Positions 5,213 through 10,939 of a stretch of 10,939 bases of DNA are shown piece by piece. The stretch is taken from assembly GCA_964565645.1 (NCBI GenBank), contig CAZMFQ010000021.1, positions 1 through 10,939 of the forward strand, in the 5' to 3' direction. Position 1 is the first letter of the stretch. Every line of letters starts with the position of its first letter. This DNA comes from JAHIQC01 sp964565645. Its GTDB lineage: Bacteria > Actinomycetota > Coriobacteriia > Anaerosomatales > JAHIQC01. The notes under the pieces were generated by a model. It did not search any database. It saw only the letters and a program-made list of their open reading frames with translations, and was not told where the DNA came from. The position numbers and the translations under genes are program-made.

Positions 5213-5734
5213 ATGAGGTCCCTTGTTCTGAACACCACACGCGGCAGGATCGCCATCGGGCTGCTTGCGTGCCTTGTGTTCGCATTGCTCGCCGGCGGTG
5301 CGTTCGCCTCCAACGGCACCGCGCATCGCTCAGCGCCCGCCGGGCCGGTGGGTGCATCAGATGACGTCACGGGCACGGTGGATGCCGACGACTGTTCCGA
5401 CGACGCGAGCGACACCGTGGACGCGGACGACTGCTCGGACGACGCGAGCGAGACAGTGGATGTCGACGATGACGCGTACGAGGTCGACGACGACGCGGAC
5501 GAAGCCACCGAGGAGGCCTCAGAGGCCGACGACGTCGATGACGTTGACGAAGCCGATGAGGTCGACATTGATGAGGCCGACGATGCTGATGACGCAGATG
5601 AGGCCGACGAGGCCGATATCGAGGACGACGTGGATGAAGCCGACGAGGCCGACGACGACGCCGACGAGGCCGAGGAAGTAGAACACGAAGACGAGGGTTC
5701 CACCCCTGCGACCGGTTCCTCCTTCAGGAACTAG
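5213..5734 (+). CDS. Small exported highly acidic repeat protein 2
   Basis: This 173-residue protein starts with a Sec signal peptide (MRSLVLNTTRGR, hydrophobic core, LLAGGAFA then SNG; cleavage likely after residue 32). The mature chain is almost wholly Asp, Glu, Ala and Val. An exact 13-residue repeat core TVDADDCSDDAS spans 55-67 and 68-80, giving two cysteines 13 residues apart, and a third start (TVDVDDDA) follows. Residues about 85-160 are DEAD/DVDEADE-like low complexity. The C-terminus is GSTPATGSSFRN. TPATG recalls a sortase motif, but no hydrophobic segment or basic tail follows, so sortase anchoring is unlikely. No lysine is present in the mature part. The start follows AGAGGAG (5201-5207). 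Gene 4669 is a probable partner. The acidic stretch cannot be assigned a fold; metal or cation binding outside the cell is a guess. Confidence 0.75.
   Translation: MRSLVLNTTRGRIAIGLLACLVFALLAGGAFASNGTAHRSAPAGPVGASDDVTGTVDADDCSDDASDTVDADDCSDDASETVDVDDDAYEVDDDADEATEEASEADDVDDVDEADEVDIDEADDADDADEADEADIEDDVDEADEADDDADEAEEVEHEDEGSTPATGSSFRN
5375..5452 (+). repeat. Two tandem 39-bp coding repeats in acidic protein gene 2
   Basis: Two 39-bp units (5375-5413 and 5414-5452) encode TVDADDCSDDAS plus D or E. The amino acids are identical at the first 12 positions while several third codon positions differ, so the duplication is not recent and the peptide sequence has been kept. A third, diverged start follows at 5453. 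Confidence 0.8.
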
Positions 5735-5772
5735 CGACTCCCTGCTACGCCCCACCGGTCGTGGGTGACACA

Positions 5773-5806
5773 CGAAGACCCGGCGCTGCCCCGCGCCGGG
5801 TCTTCG
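5773..5806. terminator. 14-bp perfect hairpin between convergent genes
   Basis: CGAAGACCCGGCGC (5773-5786) pairs perfectly with GCGCCGGGTCTTCG (5793-5806) across the loop TGCCCC. It lies 38 bases after the acidic gene's stop and 28 bases beyond the end of the opposing radical SAM gene, so it can serve both strands. The tails are only modestly T-rich. Confidence 0.75.
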
Positions 5807-5834
5807 ATTCGTTCGGGCCGAGTATGGCGCAACG

Positions 5835-7019
5835 CTATCCGCAGGTGGGGCCTCCGCACGGCACGGCTGCGCGCTCGGCGTTGATGCGCTCGGCGAGCGG
5901 CGCGCGGTCACCGGATGCGTGCAGGATGCAGGTCGTGTCCTCGGCGAACGGATCGCCGAACTCATGCCAGGCCTTGGTTCGGCAGCCCCGGCAGATCTGC
6001 ACGTACTCGCAGTTCTCGCTCGAGCACGCGCCCGAGGTCTCGCCCTCGGCGAGCTTGAACAGCTCGCGAGTGGCCTCCTCGAGCGTCATGTCGCGCAGGT
6101 TGCCGATGGTCCAGTCCTGGGCGAACTGGCAGGGCATGACGCCGCCCTCGGAGTTGATGTTCATGTGGCCCTTGCCCACGGGACACGCGCTCATGATCTT
6201 GAGGCGCTCCAGACCGCGCGTGAGGTCGTGACCCCGTGCGATGAGCAGTTCGGCCACGTACGGGATGAACGAAGGCATCGCGCCGATGTCGTACTCGAGC
6301 TTGGAGTCGGGATCCGTGATGTCGTCGGCGATGAACTCCGCAAGCTCGCGCCACTGGTCCGCGGTGATGCGTCCGTCGGCCTCGCCCTCGGAACGGCCCG
6401 ACGTGATCAGGTCGCAGAGATAGATGAGGCCGCAGTCGAGATCCTTGGCCTCTTGGATGAGGTCGTAGATGTGCGGCCAGGTGTCCACGCTCACCGCGCT
6501 CTTGAGCGCCACGCCGACACCCTCGGAGCGCAGGATCTTGATCGATTCGATCACGCGGTCGCGGGTGCCGGGCACTTTCACGAGCGCATCGTGGAACTCG
6601 GCGGGGCCGTAGAGCGAGGTACCGATGTAGCCGACGCCGTTGGCCTTGAGGCGCTTGGCGACGTCCCGGTCGATGAAGGTGCAGTTGGTCGAGATCGTCA
6701 CGCGGATCCCGCGCGCGCTCGCCGTCTCGAGGATCTCCCAGAAGTTCGGCCGCATGAACGGCTCGCCGCCCGTGAGGAACAGCAGCGGCACTCCGGCGTC
6801 GGCCATCTGGTTGACGAGATCGATGGTCTCCTCGTCGGTGAGCTGGTCGGGGAGCGCGTGGCCGTCGGCGGCCATGTAGCAGTGCTCACACAGCAGGTTG
6901 CAGCGGTTGGTGATGTTCCAGATGACCTCGGAGGGGCGGCCCTTCTTGAAGGCCGCGACCGACTTGTCCTCGACCTCGTTCAGGGGGCCGTTGAAGAACA
7001 GGGACCGCACGTGCGCCAT
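5835..7019 (-). CDS. Radical SAM/SPASM domain enzyme
   Basis: The protein has 394 residues. The radical SAM core opens with VIWNITNRCNLLCEHCYM, so Cys40, Cys44 and Cys47 form the CxxxCxxC site for the SAM-binding [4Fe-4S] cluster. GGEP is at 84-87 and ISTNCTFI near 109-116. The C-terminal SPASM region binds auxiliary clusters, with Cys279-x12-G-x4-Cys297 followed by Cys332, 337, 343, 346 and 364; its spacing, CX4CX5CX2C, differs from the textbook CX2CX5CX3C. Two more cysteines sit at the very end (PCGGPTCG). SPASM enzymes modify peptides or act in cofactor synthesis. The N-terminal layout (VxWNxTxxCNLxCxHCY) recalls the AhbC/NirJ haem-biosynthesis group. No precursor peptide or haem gene is adjacent, so the substrate is open. 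The start at 7019 follows GGAGG with a 7-base spacer; an in-frame ATG at 7115 has none. Confidence 0.88.
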   Translation of the reverse strand: MAHVRSLFFNGPLNEVEDKSVAAFKKGRPSEVIWNITNRCNLLCEHCYMAADGHALPDQLTDEETIDLVNQMADAGVPLLFLTGGEPFMRPNFWEILETASARGIRVTISTNCTFIDRDVAKRLKANGVGYIGTSLYGPAEFHDALVKVPGTRDRVIESIKILRSEGVGVALKSAVSVDTWPHIYDLIQEAKDLDCGLIYLCDLITSGRSEGEADGRITADQWRELAEFIADDITDPDSKLEYDIGAMPSFIPYVAELLIARGHDLTRGLERLKIMSACPVGKGHMNINSEGGVMPCQFAQDWTIGNLRDMTLEEATRELFKLAEGETSGACSSENCEYVQICRGCRTKAWHEFGDPFAEDTTCILHASGDRAPLAERINAERAAVPCGGPTCG

Positions 7020-7078
7020 GGTGGTGCCTCCGTAACCCGCGTCGCCCCTGCCGGTGGAGCGTGTCGAAACGCCTCGTG

Positions 7079-7108
7079 AGAATAGCAGGTCTGCAACGCT
7101 TGTGCCAC
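7079..7108 (-). promoter_or_regulatory. Probable promoter of the radical SAM gene
   Basis: On the minus strand an extended -10, TGC-TATTCT, corresponds to 7079-7087. Eighteen bases upstream lies GTGGCA (7103-7108), a four-of-six match to TTGACA. The leader would be about 53 bases. The Rex-like box (7100-7117) covers the -35, so a protein bound there should block this promoter. Confidence 0.5.
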
Positions 7109-7117
7109 CATTCACAA
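7100..7117. promoter_or_regulatory. Rex-like inverted repeat
   Basis: TTGTGCCACCATTCACAA has the length and spacing of the Rex operator TTGTGAA-N4-TTCACAA. The right half is perfect and the left half differs at two positions. Rex senses the NADH/NAD+ ratio in Gram-positive bacteria, which would fit an anaerobe. With one degenerate half this is a suggestion only. Confidence 0.3.
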
Positions 7118-7133
7118 GGTAACAATTGTTACC
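7118..7133. promoter_or_regulatory. Perfect 16-bp palindrome, likely operator
   Basis: GGTAACAATTGTTACC is a perfect palindrome in the intergenic region between the radical SAM gene and the patatin gene. It directly abuts the Rex-like box, is AT-rich against the GC-rich background and lies just upstream of both promoters. The size fits a dimeric regulator such as TetR, MarR or GntR; I cannot assign the family. Confidence 0.55.
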
Positions 7134-7159
7134 GCTAGCAGGGAGAATGAGCCAGATTG

Positions 7160-7168
7160 TGGCATAAT
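7160..7168 (+). promoter_or_regulatory. Probable extended -10 promoter of the patatin gene
   Basis: TGG-CATAAT is an extended -10 with five of six matches to TATAAT. There is no good -35, which extended -10 promoters can lack. Transcription would start near 7175, giving a leader of about 77 bases. The 16-bp palindrome is 27 bases upstream, a position better suited to activation than to blocking. Confidence 0.5.
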
Positions 7169-7252
7169 CCCCGTGGGCCCCCGGACGACCTGAGGGACCC
7201 GATCGCCGAGGAGCGGCACGCCGCCGCTTCCCTCGTCTGCGGGGAGTCGTTC

Positions 7253-8077
7253 ATGAGTCCGTTCTGGAGAAGGACACCGAAACCCAAGCGTATAGGGGTC
7301 GCGCTTGGGGGCGGAGCGGTGCGCGGGGCCGCGCACATCGGCGTCATCTCCGTGTTCGAGCGCGAGGGATTCCGGCCGGATTTCATCGCCGGCACGAGCG
7401 CGGGCGCGATCGTCGGAGCCGCGTGGGCCGCGGGCATCGATTCCTCGGCGATGCGGGAATCCATGCGGGGACTGAGTTGGGGCGACATCGCGGACATCGC
7501 GTGGCGCAAGCCGATGAGTGTGTTCGACACCTCGCCTCTGCGCCGGTTCATCGAAAGCGCCGTCGGAGGCGCGCAGTTCGACGAGCTCTCGATCCCGTTC
7601 TCGGCAGTGGCATGCGACATCCTCAGTGGTGAGCGCATCGTGCTGCGTGAGGGCCCGGTTGCGTTCGCGGCGCTCGCGAGCGCCGCGGTGCCGGGGCTGT
7701 TCCCGCCGGTCGAAGACGGGGAGCGGCTGCTGGTGGACGGCGGGATCGTCGACAACCTGCCCGTGGACGTCGCTCACGAGATGGGTGCCGACAAGGTGAT
7801 CGCGGTCGACATCATCCTGCCGGTGGGCCAGTCGCACCGGCCGACCAACGTGCGGGACATGCTCGCCGCATCCGTGGACATGGCCGCGCTGTCGACGCAG
7901 CCGCCGGCGTTGGCCGCAGCCGATCTCGTGATCAGGCCCGAGCTGCAGGGTATCCCCGCGTGGGAGTTCGCGGCCATCGATGACATCGAGGAGCGTGGAC
8001 GGCTCGCAGCCGAGGCGGCCCTGCCGCAGTTGCGCGCGTTGTTCGCGCGTCAGCAGGCGGCGCTGCCGGGCGGGTGA
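7253..8077 (+). CDS. Patatin-like phospholipase (RssA/NTE type)
   Basis: This 274-residue protein is a patatin-fold serine hydrolase with a Ser-Asp dyad that cleaves acyl esters of phospholipids or lysophospholipids. All three signatures are present: the oxyanion loop GGGAVRG (19-25), the nucleophile elbow GTSAG with Ser49, and DGG with Asp162. Further family features are PFSAVACDILSGERIVL (115-131), ASAAVPGLFPPV (142-153) and NLPVDVAHEMGAD (158-180). There is no signal peptide, membrane segment or cyclic-nucleotide domain, so it is the short cytosolic RssA-like form. Its natural substrate is not known from sequence. The ATG at 7253 has GGGGAG (7241-7246) six bases ahead. The frame stays open upstream to 7157, but that part overlaps the promoter. 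It is transcribed alone, divergent from the radical SAM gene and convergent with the acyltransferase. Confidence 0.92.
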   Translation: MSPFWRRTPKPKRIGVALGGGAVRGAAHIGVISVFEREGFRPDFIAGTSAGAIVGAAWAAGIDSSAMRESMRGLSWGDIADIAWRKPMSVFDTSPLRRFIESAVGGAQFDELSIPFSAVACDILSGERIVLREGPVAFAALASAAVPGLFPPVEDGERLLVDGGIVDNLPVDVAHEMGADKVIAVDIILPVGQSHRPTNVRDMLAASVDMAALSTQPPALAAADLVIRPELQGIPAWEFAAIDDIEERGRLAAEAALPQLRALFARQQAALPGG

Positions 8078-8094
8078 ATGTGCGGGCAGCAACC

Positions 8095-8130
8095 GGGTCG
8101 CGAGCGTGACGTCCGGACCGATCGCGACCC
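8095..8130. terminator. Inverted repeat between convergent patatin and acyltransferase genes
   Basis: GGGTCGCGA (8095-8103) and TCGCGACCC (8122-8130) form a perfect 9-bp stem around an 18-base loop that itself holds GTCCGGAC. It lies 17 bases after the patatin stop and 8 bases beyond the acyltransferase stop, and could end transcription from both sides. The large loop and lack of T-runs make it an atypical terminator. Confidence 0.5.
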
Positions 8131-8138
8131 TCGGCCCC

Positions 8139-9254
8139 TCAGAGCGGTCGCATGCCGAACAGGAATCGCAGCGCCGGGACGCGTCGGACGCCTTCGTAGA
8201 GCGTGAACGTGGCGGGTACCGAGATGAGCATGAGCAGCGGCCAGCCGATCCACGGTTGCGGAGCGACTTGGACCAGGTAGTACCCGAGTATGACGATGAT
8301 GGTCTGATGCAGGATGTAGATCGGATAGCTCGCCTCGGCCAGGTAGTCCAGACGTGCGGACGGCCTGTCGAGGTATGCGCGTCCGAACCCCAGAAGCCCG
8401 ACGACGATCAGCCATCCGCCCATGAGCTTGCCGTAGGTCCACAGCGCCCTGCCTACGGACGGATCGCGAAGGCTGTCGCCGAACCCCCAGAAGATGAGTG
8501 AGAGCGTCGTCAGCATGGCGCCGATGAGCACCGCCGGACGCCAGAGGCGTTGCGCAGTCGCGAAGAACGAGTCGTCGTGCATCGCCACGTACCCGAGCAG
8601 GAAGAAGACGAGGTAGTAGAAGGGGTTCTTGCCACCGATACCGGGCAGGGCTTCGCCCACAAGGATCGCGAACACCACCGCGGTCCACCAGGCCGGACGC
8701 GAGATCCGCTCGGCCCATCCGGCGTATGCGGCGGCGCCTCGTTCGCTCCTGCCGCGCGCGAGCACGGGGAGCGCCGCCATCGACAGGAGCCACAAGAACA
8801 GGATGAACCACAGGTGTGCCGGTGACAGCCCGCCGAAGTAGTCGCCTCTTCCGAAGAGGTTGCCCGAGTCAAGGAACGCGCCCGACGTCAGGTACTCCAC
8901 GTATGAGCCGGGGTAGCCATCGTTCGTTCGAGCTCCGTACCACGTCTGCGGTGGCACGAGGACGAACACGCCGAAGACCAATGGAACGAGCAGGCGCTTG
9001 CTTCTTTCGGCCACATACTGCCCGATGCTTCTCCTCTTGAGTGCGAAGTACGTGGATGCACCGGCGAGCAGGAAGAGGAGCGGCATGTGCCATCTGTCGA
9101 TGAAGGCGAGCAGGTAGGTCAGGCCCACTGATTCGATCGCGGACTTCGCATAGAACGGGTCGTTAGCGTTGAACACGCGGCCGGTGTGGAACGGGAATAG
9201 CAGGAGCACGGCCAGAACGCGCAGCCAATCGATATAGTGCACACGCTTCGCCAT
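8139..9254 (-). CDS. Integral-membrane acyltransferase, family 3 (OafA/OpgC-like)
   Basis: This 371-residue protein has about ten hydrophobic segments and the features of acyltransferase family 3 (PF01757), membrane enzymes that add acetyl or other acyl groups to sugars, wall polymers or lipids. The N-terminus, YIDWLRVLAVLLLFPFHTGR, carries the family R/H pattern, with His23 as the expected catalytic residue. ERSKRLLVP (83-91) follows the second helix. HLWFILFLWLLS (147-158) and the late SYPIYILHQ (309-317) are typical family segments. No extra periplasmic SGNH domain is fused. GGGGAG (9260-9265 on the minus strand) lies five bases before the ATG and overlaps the stop codon of the preceding MBL gene, so the two are co-transcribed and perhaps translationally coupled. 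The acceptor is unknown and no glycan gene cluster is near. Confidence 0.9.
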   Translation of the reverse strand: MAKRVHYIDWLRVLAVLLLFPFHTGRVFNANDPFYAKSAIESVGLTYLLAFIDRWHMPLLFLLAGASTYFALKRRSIGQYVAERSKRLLVPLVFGVFVLVPPQTWYGARTNDGYPGSYVEYLTSGAFLDSGNLFGRGDYFGGLSPAHLWFILFLWLLSMAALPVLARGRSERGAAAYAGWAERISRPAWWTAVVFAILVGEALPGIGGKNPFYYLVFFLLGYVAMHDDSFFATAQRLWRPAVLIGAMLTTLSLIFWGFGDSLRDPSVGRALWTYGKLMGGWLIVVGLLGFGRAYLDRPSARLDYLAEASYPIYILHQTIIVILGYYLVQVAPQPWIGWPLLMLISVPATFTLYEGVRRVPALRFLFGMRPL

Positions 9255-9264
9255 CTGCTCTCCC

Positions 9265-10119
9265 CTAGACCGTCTTCCACCACCCGGCGTGGTCCCGGAC
9301 GAAGAACTCGATCAGGCCCCTGCTGAGCAACTCGCCGAGGAACCCTTTCACGGTCGCGACCGCGAGCCAGTAGGCTGCGGGATTCTCGGACAGTCCGCGG
9401 GCGGCGGAGACCGTCGCGATCGCCTGCTCGGTGGTCTGTTCGATGCGCAACCGGTCGACCAGCAGCTCCTCGATCTCGCGGATCTGCGAGATGTGGAACT
9501 CGATGTGCTCCTCGGCATCGCTTCGCTCTATCGGCCGAGAGTGTGCGGGGACTATCCAGTCGCACTCGGTCGCGCGGATGCGCTCAAGCGAGGCGACCAC
9601 CATCCCCGGATCGATCGCGTAGGGCAGCGGGTGGCGTTCCCAGAGCTCGCGGGGGTAGAACGCGTCACCCGTGAACAGCACGCGGTCGGGCGTCAGGAAG
9701 CCGTAGTGGCCCAGCGTGTGTCCGGGCAGCGGGATCGCCGTGGCACGGGGGTCGTCCCAGTCCTCGATGTACTCGTCGACGCCGCACGGGACTCCCCGAA
9801 AGAGCTTGGTCACCAGGAAGTCGCCGGGCTTGGCCCATGAGAACATCCCGCGGATGTTGATGTCCGGGTTCTCCACGAGCGAGGCATCATCTCGCGCGAC
9901 GCTCACCCGCGCGCCCGCGGCGCGAAGCGCATGTCCTATGGCGAAGTGGTCGGCGTGACCGTGGGTGATGGCCAGCCGGTCGATCGCGACCCCGGCGAAC
10001 GGCGCCTCGTCCTCGCAGGTGTCGATGACGAGTCCGTCGATGAACCCGGCGTTGGTGAGCGCCGGCACGACGTAGGTGTCGCCCGCAAGGTGCCGCGTGT
10101 TGTACGGGACGGAAGGCAT
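9265..10119 (-). CDS. Metallo-beta-lactamase-fold hydrolase (glyoxalase II/LACTB2-like)
   Basis: The protein has 284 residues and a metallo-beta-lactamase fold that should bind two metal ions. Ligands seen are THGHADH (His53, His55, Asp57, His58), His134 in LPGHTLGH, Asp152 in LFTGDAFY and His193 in VPAHSRPI. Residues about 200-284 form a helical tail with a likely winged-helix segment, as in LACTB2-like proteins and others of this superfamily. The GHTLGH, TGD and PAHS segments resemble hydroxyacylglutathione-hydrolase relatives. The substrate is not predictable; thioester or ester hydrolysis and RNase activity both occur in the superfamily. No signal peptide. The start at 10119 is chosen because upstream codons overlap the divergent promoter region. 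No ribosome binding site precedes it, but a -10-like box lies six bases upstream, so the transcript may be leaderless. The membrane acyltransferase begins 10 bases after its stop. Confidence 0.87.
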   Translation of the reverse strand: MPSVPYNTRHLAGDTYVVPALTNAGFIDGLVIDTCEDEAPFAGVAIDRLAITHGHADHFAIGHALRAAGARVSVARDDASLVENPDINIRGMFSWAKPGDFLVTKLFRGVPCGVDEYIEDWDDPRATAIPLPGHTLGHYGFLTPDRVLFTGDAFYPRELWERHPLPYAIDPGMVVASLERIRATECDWIVPAHSRPIERSDAEEHIEFHISQIREIEELLVDRLRIEQTTEQAIATVSAARGLSENPAAYWLAVATVKGFLGELLSRGLIEFFVRDHAGWWKTV

Positions 10120-10125
10120 GCCCAC

Positions 10126-10131
10126 AGTATG
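10126..10131 (-). promoter_or_regulatory. -10-like box of the MBL-acyltransferase operon
   Basis: CATACT on the minus strand matches TATAAT at four of six positions. It is separated from the ATG at 10119 by six bases, so transcription would start at or next to the start codon. No clear -35. Confidence 0.35.
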
Positions 10132-10179
10132 AACGACTCGGCCGGGGACGGTAGAGCGGACGAACGGCTGGTATTGGCG

Positions 10180-10185
10180 TAGAAT
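10180..10185 (+). promoter_or_regulatory. -10 box of the GNAT gene, probably leaderless
   Basis: TAGAAT matches TATAAT at five of six positions and is seven bases before the ATG at 10193. That is the normal distance from a -10 box to the transcription start. No ribosome binding site lies between, so a leaderless mRNA is the simplest reading. Confidence 0.5.
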
Positions 10186-10192
10186 CCGATGC

Positions 10193-10732
10193 ATGGGGGG
10201 CACGGCGTCATCGATCGTCGTCCGTATGGCCATGCCTGCGGACACCGAGGCGTTGCTCGCCGTCGAGCGCGAGGCGTTCGGCGGACCGACCGAGGCCGAG
10301 CTTGTCGTCGGCCTGATGGCGGGTCACGCGTTCATTCCCGAACTCTCCCTGGTCGCTGATGACGAGGGCGTCATCTGCGGACACGTGATGTTCACGCGCG
10401 CGTATGCCGGAGGCGTTCCCGCCGCCTTGCTCGCTCCTCTCGCGGTGCTTCCCAACTATCAGGGCTGCGGTGTCGGCGGGGAGCTCGTGCGTGCCGGTCT
10501 TGGCGAGGCGATCGCGGGCGGATTCCTGCTCTCGCTCGTGGTGGGGGATCCCGCCTATTACGCGCGTTTCGGCTACGAGCCTGCATATGCGTATGGGATC
10601 GAGCCTCCGTATCCCGTGGAGCCGGCGGAGGCATGGATGGTGCTCGAGATGGCGATGGGCGCTCGGGAGCGCGCGAGCGGACCCACGCTCGTGGCCGATG
10701 AGTTCATGCGTCCTGAGTTGTGGCGGGAGTAG
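10193..10732 (+). CDS. GNAT N-acetyltransferase, YhbS-like
   Basis: This 179-residue protein belongs to the GNAT superfamily, which transfers an acetyl group from acetyl-CoA to an amine. The first strand IVVRMAMPADTEALLAVERE is followed by SLVADDEGVICGHVMFTRA. LAPLAVLPNYQGCGVGGELV then carries the acetyl-CoA pyrophosphate-binding (Q/R)xxGxG motif as QGCGVG, at about 94-99. The later GDPAYYARFGYEPA closely resembles E. coli YhbS and the COG3153 group, which supports that subfamily. Length also fits. No signal or membrane segment is present. The acetyl acceptor is unknown. The first ATG is needed because strand 1 begins within ten residues. It has no ribosome binding site, in line with a leaderless start. 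It is divergent from the MBL gene with 73 bases between start codons, and followed by typA with its own promoter. Confidence 0.88.
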   Translation: MGGTASSIVVRMAMPADTEALLAVEREAFGGPTEAELVVGLMAGHAFIPELSLVADDEGVICGHVMFTRAYAGGVPAALLAPLAVLPNYQGCGVGGELVRAGLGEAIAGGFLLSLVVGDPAYYARFGYEPAYAYGIEPPYPVEPAEAWMVLEMAMGARERASGPTLVADEFMRPELWRE

Positions 10733-10797
10733 CGCGGTCCGGACTCCCGAATCGGGCACAGACTACCCATGCCTATCGCGCGCGACGGCGCGGTTCG

Positions 10798-10806
10798 TGC
10801 TATCCT
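10798..10806 (+). promoter_or_regulatory. Probable extended -10 promoter of typA
   Basis: TGC-TATCCT is an extended -10 located 56 bases before the GTG start. The leader contains a CGCGCC-CGCA-GGCGCG hairpin (10815-10830), well clear of the ribosome binding site. No good -35 is seen. Confidence 0.45.
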
Positions 10807-10862
10807 TCGTTGTTCGCGCCCGCAGGCGCGCGCATACCGATACGTAGACCGGAGTGACTGCA

Positions 10863-10939
10863 GTGCTTCAGAACGATGTACGCAACATCGCCATCATCGC
10901 CCATGTCGACCACGGCAAGACCACGCTCGTGGACCGGCT
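10863..10939 (+). CDS. typA: Translational GTPase TypA/BipA, N-terminus (cut by window edge)
   Basis: Twenty-five codons are visible, reading MLQNDVRNIAIIAHVDHGKT then TLVDR. HVDHGKTT is the P-loop (G1) of a translation-factor GTPase. NDVRNIAIIAHVDHGKTTLVD is nearly identical to the known N-terminus of TypA/BipA from Bacillus and E. coli; LepA would read HIDHGKSTLADR instead. TypA is a ribosome-associated GTPase involved in ribosome assembly at low temperature and under stress. The start is GTG at 10863, with GGAG at 10851-10854 eight bases ahead. Another in-frame GTG at 10854 overlaps that site and is less likely. The rest of the gene lies beyond the window. Confidence 0.93.
   Translation, partial: MLQNDVRNIAIIAHVDHGKTTLVDR

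Noticed and set aside
5375..5700. Repetitive region considered as a CRISPR array or satellite
   Set aside because: The repeats are in-frame Asp/Glu/Ala codons inside an exported-protein gene, with no constant repeat and unique spacer pattern.
5110..5703. Serine-rich minus-strand frame opposite acidic protein gene 2
   Set aside because: Ser/Ala repeats are what the complement of GAC/GAG/GCC repeats must encode. No ribosome binding site or signal peptide is present, and the plus strand has both.
5693..5734. TPATG near the C-terminus of acidic protein 2 as a sortase signal
   Set aside because: Only SSFRN follows; there is no hydrophobic span or basic tail, both of which sortase substrates need.
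5919..7079. 386-codon plus-strand open frame opposite the radical SAM gene
   Set aside because: A shadow of the minus-strand gene: the product has no recognisable motif, whereas the minus strand shows CxxxCxxC, GGEP and SPASM cysteines.
7112..8092. 326-codon minus-strand frame opposite the patatin gene
   Set aside because: The plus strand has all patatin catalytic motifs; the antisense product is Arg/His-rich without any domain.
8111..8118. GTCCGGAC, also found at 10737-10744, as a shared regulatory site
   Set aside because: An 8-bp GC-rich palindrome is expected by chance in this composition, and both copies lie after stop codons, not in promoters.
10746..10756. CCCGA/TCGGG inverted repeat after the GNAT gene as a terminator
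   Set aside because: The loop would be one base and no T-run follows, so a stable terminator is unlikely.

Overview
The window looks like the chromosome of a high-GC, Gram-positive, probably anaerobic member of the Actinomycetota. Coriobacteriia or relatives such as Anaerosomatales would fit, but this is inferred from gene content and base composition, not from a marker gene. The supporting signs are a rubrerythrin, a DUF362 protein with a two-cluster ferredoxin tail, a radical SAM/SPASM enzyme, a secreted protein with three cell-wall-binding type 2 repeats, strong AGGAGG-type ribosome binding sites and TAnnnT-type -10 elements. No rRNA, tRNA, CRISPR array, transposase or phage gene was seen.

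Layout. Positions 1-1311 (minus strand) hold the N-terminus of a rubrerythrin, cut by the window edge, and upstream of it an O-methyltransferase. A divergent gene (1416-2564) encodes a DUF362/ferredoxin protein. Next come an exported protein with three cell-wall-binding repeats (2676-4208) and its terminator. Positions 4209-4668 have no conventional gene. They hold a highly structured segment with a 14-base match to the complement of the 16S rRNA 3' end, a possible 22-codon ORF and a strong terminator at 4532-4562.

Two small genes follow (4669-5007 and 5213-5734). Both encode exported, extremely acidic, low-complexity proteins with similar signal peptides. Their promoters are near copies: two TCTCAT repeats exactly 11 bp apart, then a TAnnnT -10 box at the same distance. 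This is the typical architecture of an OmpR/PhoB-family response-regulator promoter. The pair looks like a small envelope regulon and is the most interesting part of the window.

The right half is more conventional. A radical SAM/SPASM enzyme (minus) is divergent from a cytosolic patatin-like phospholipase (plus), and the region between them has a perfect 16-bp palindrome next to a Rex-like box. A two-gene minus-strand operon encodes a metallo-beta-lactamase-fold hydrolase followed by an integral-membrane acyltransferase. It is divergent from a YhbS-like GNAT acetyltransferase, and both starts lie only 6-7 bases after -10-like boxes, so the transcripts may be leaderless. The first 25 codons of typA/bipA close the window. 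Apart from the MBL-acyltransferase pair, most genes appear to be transcribed singly.
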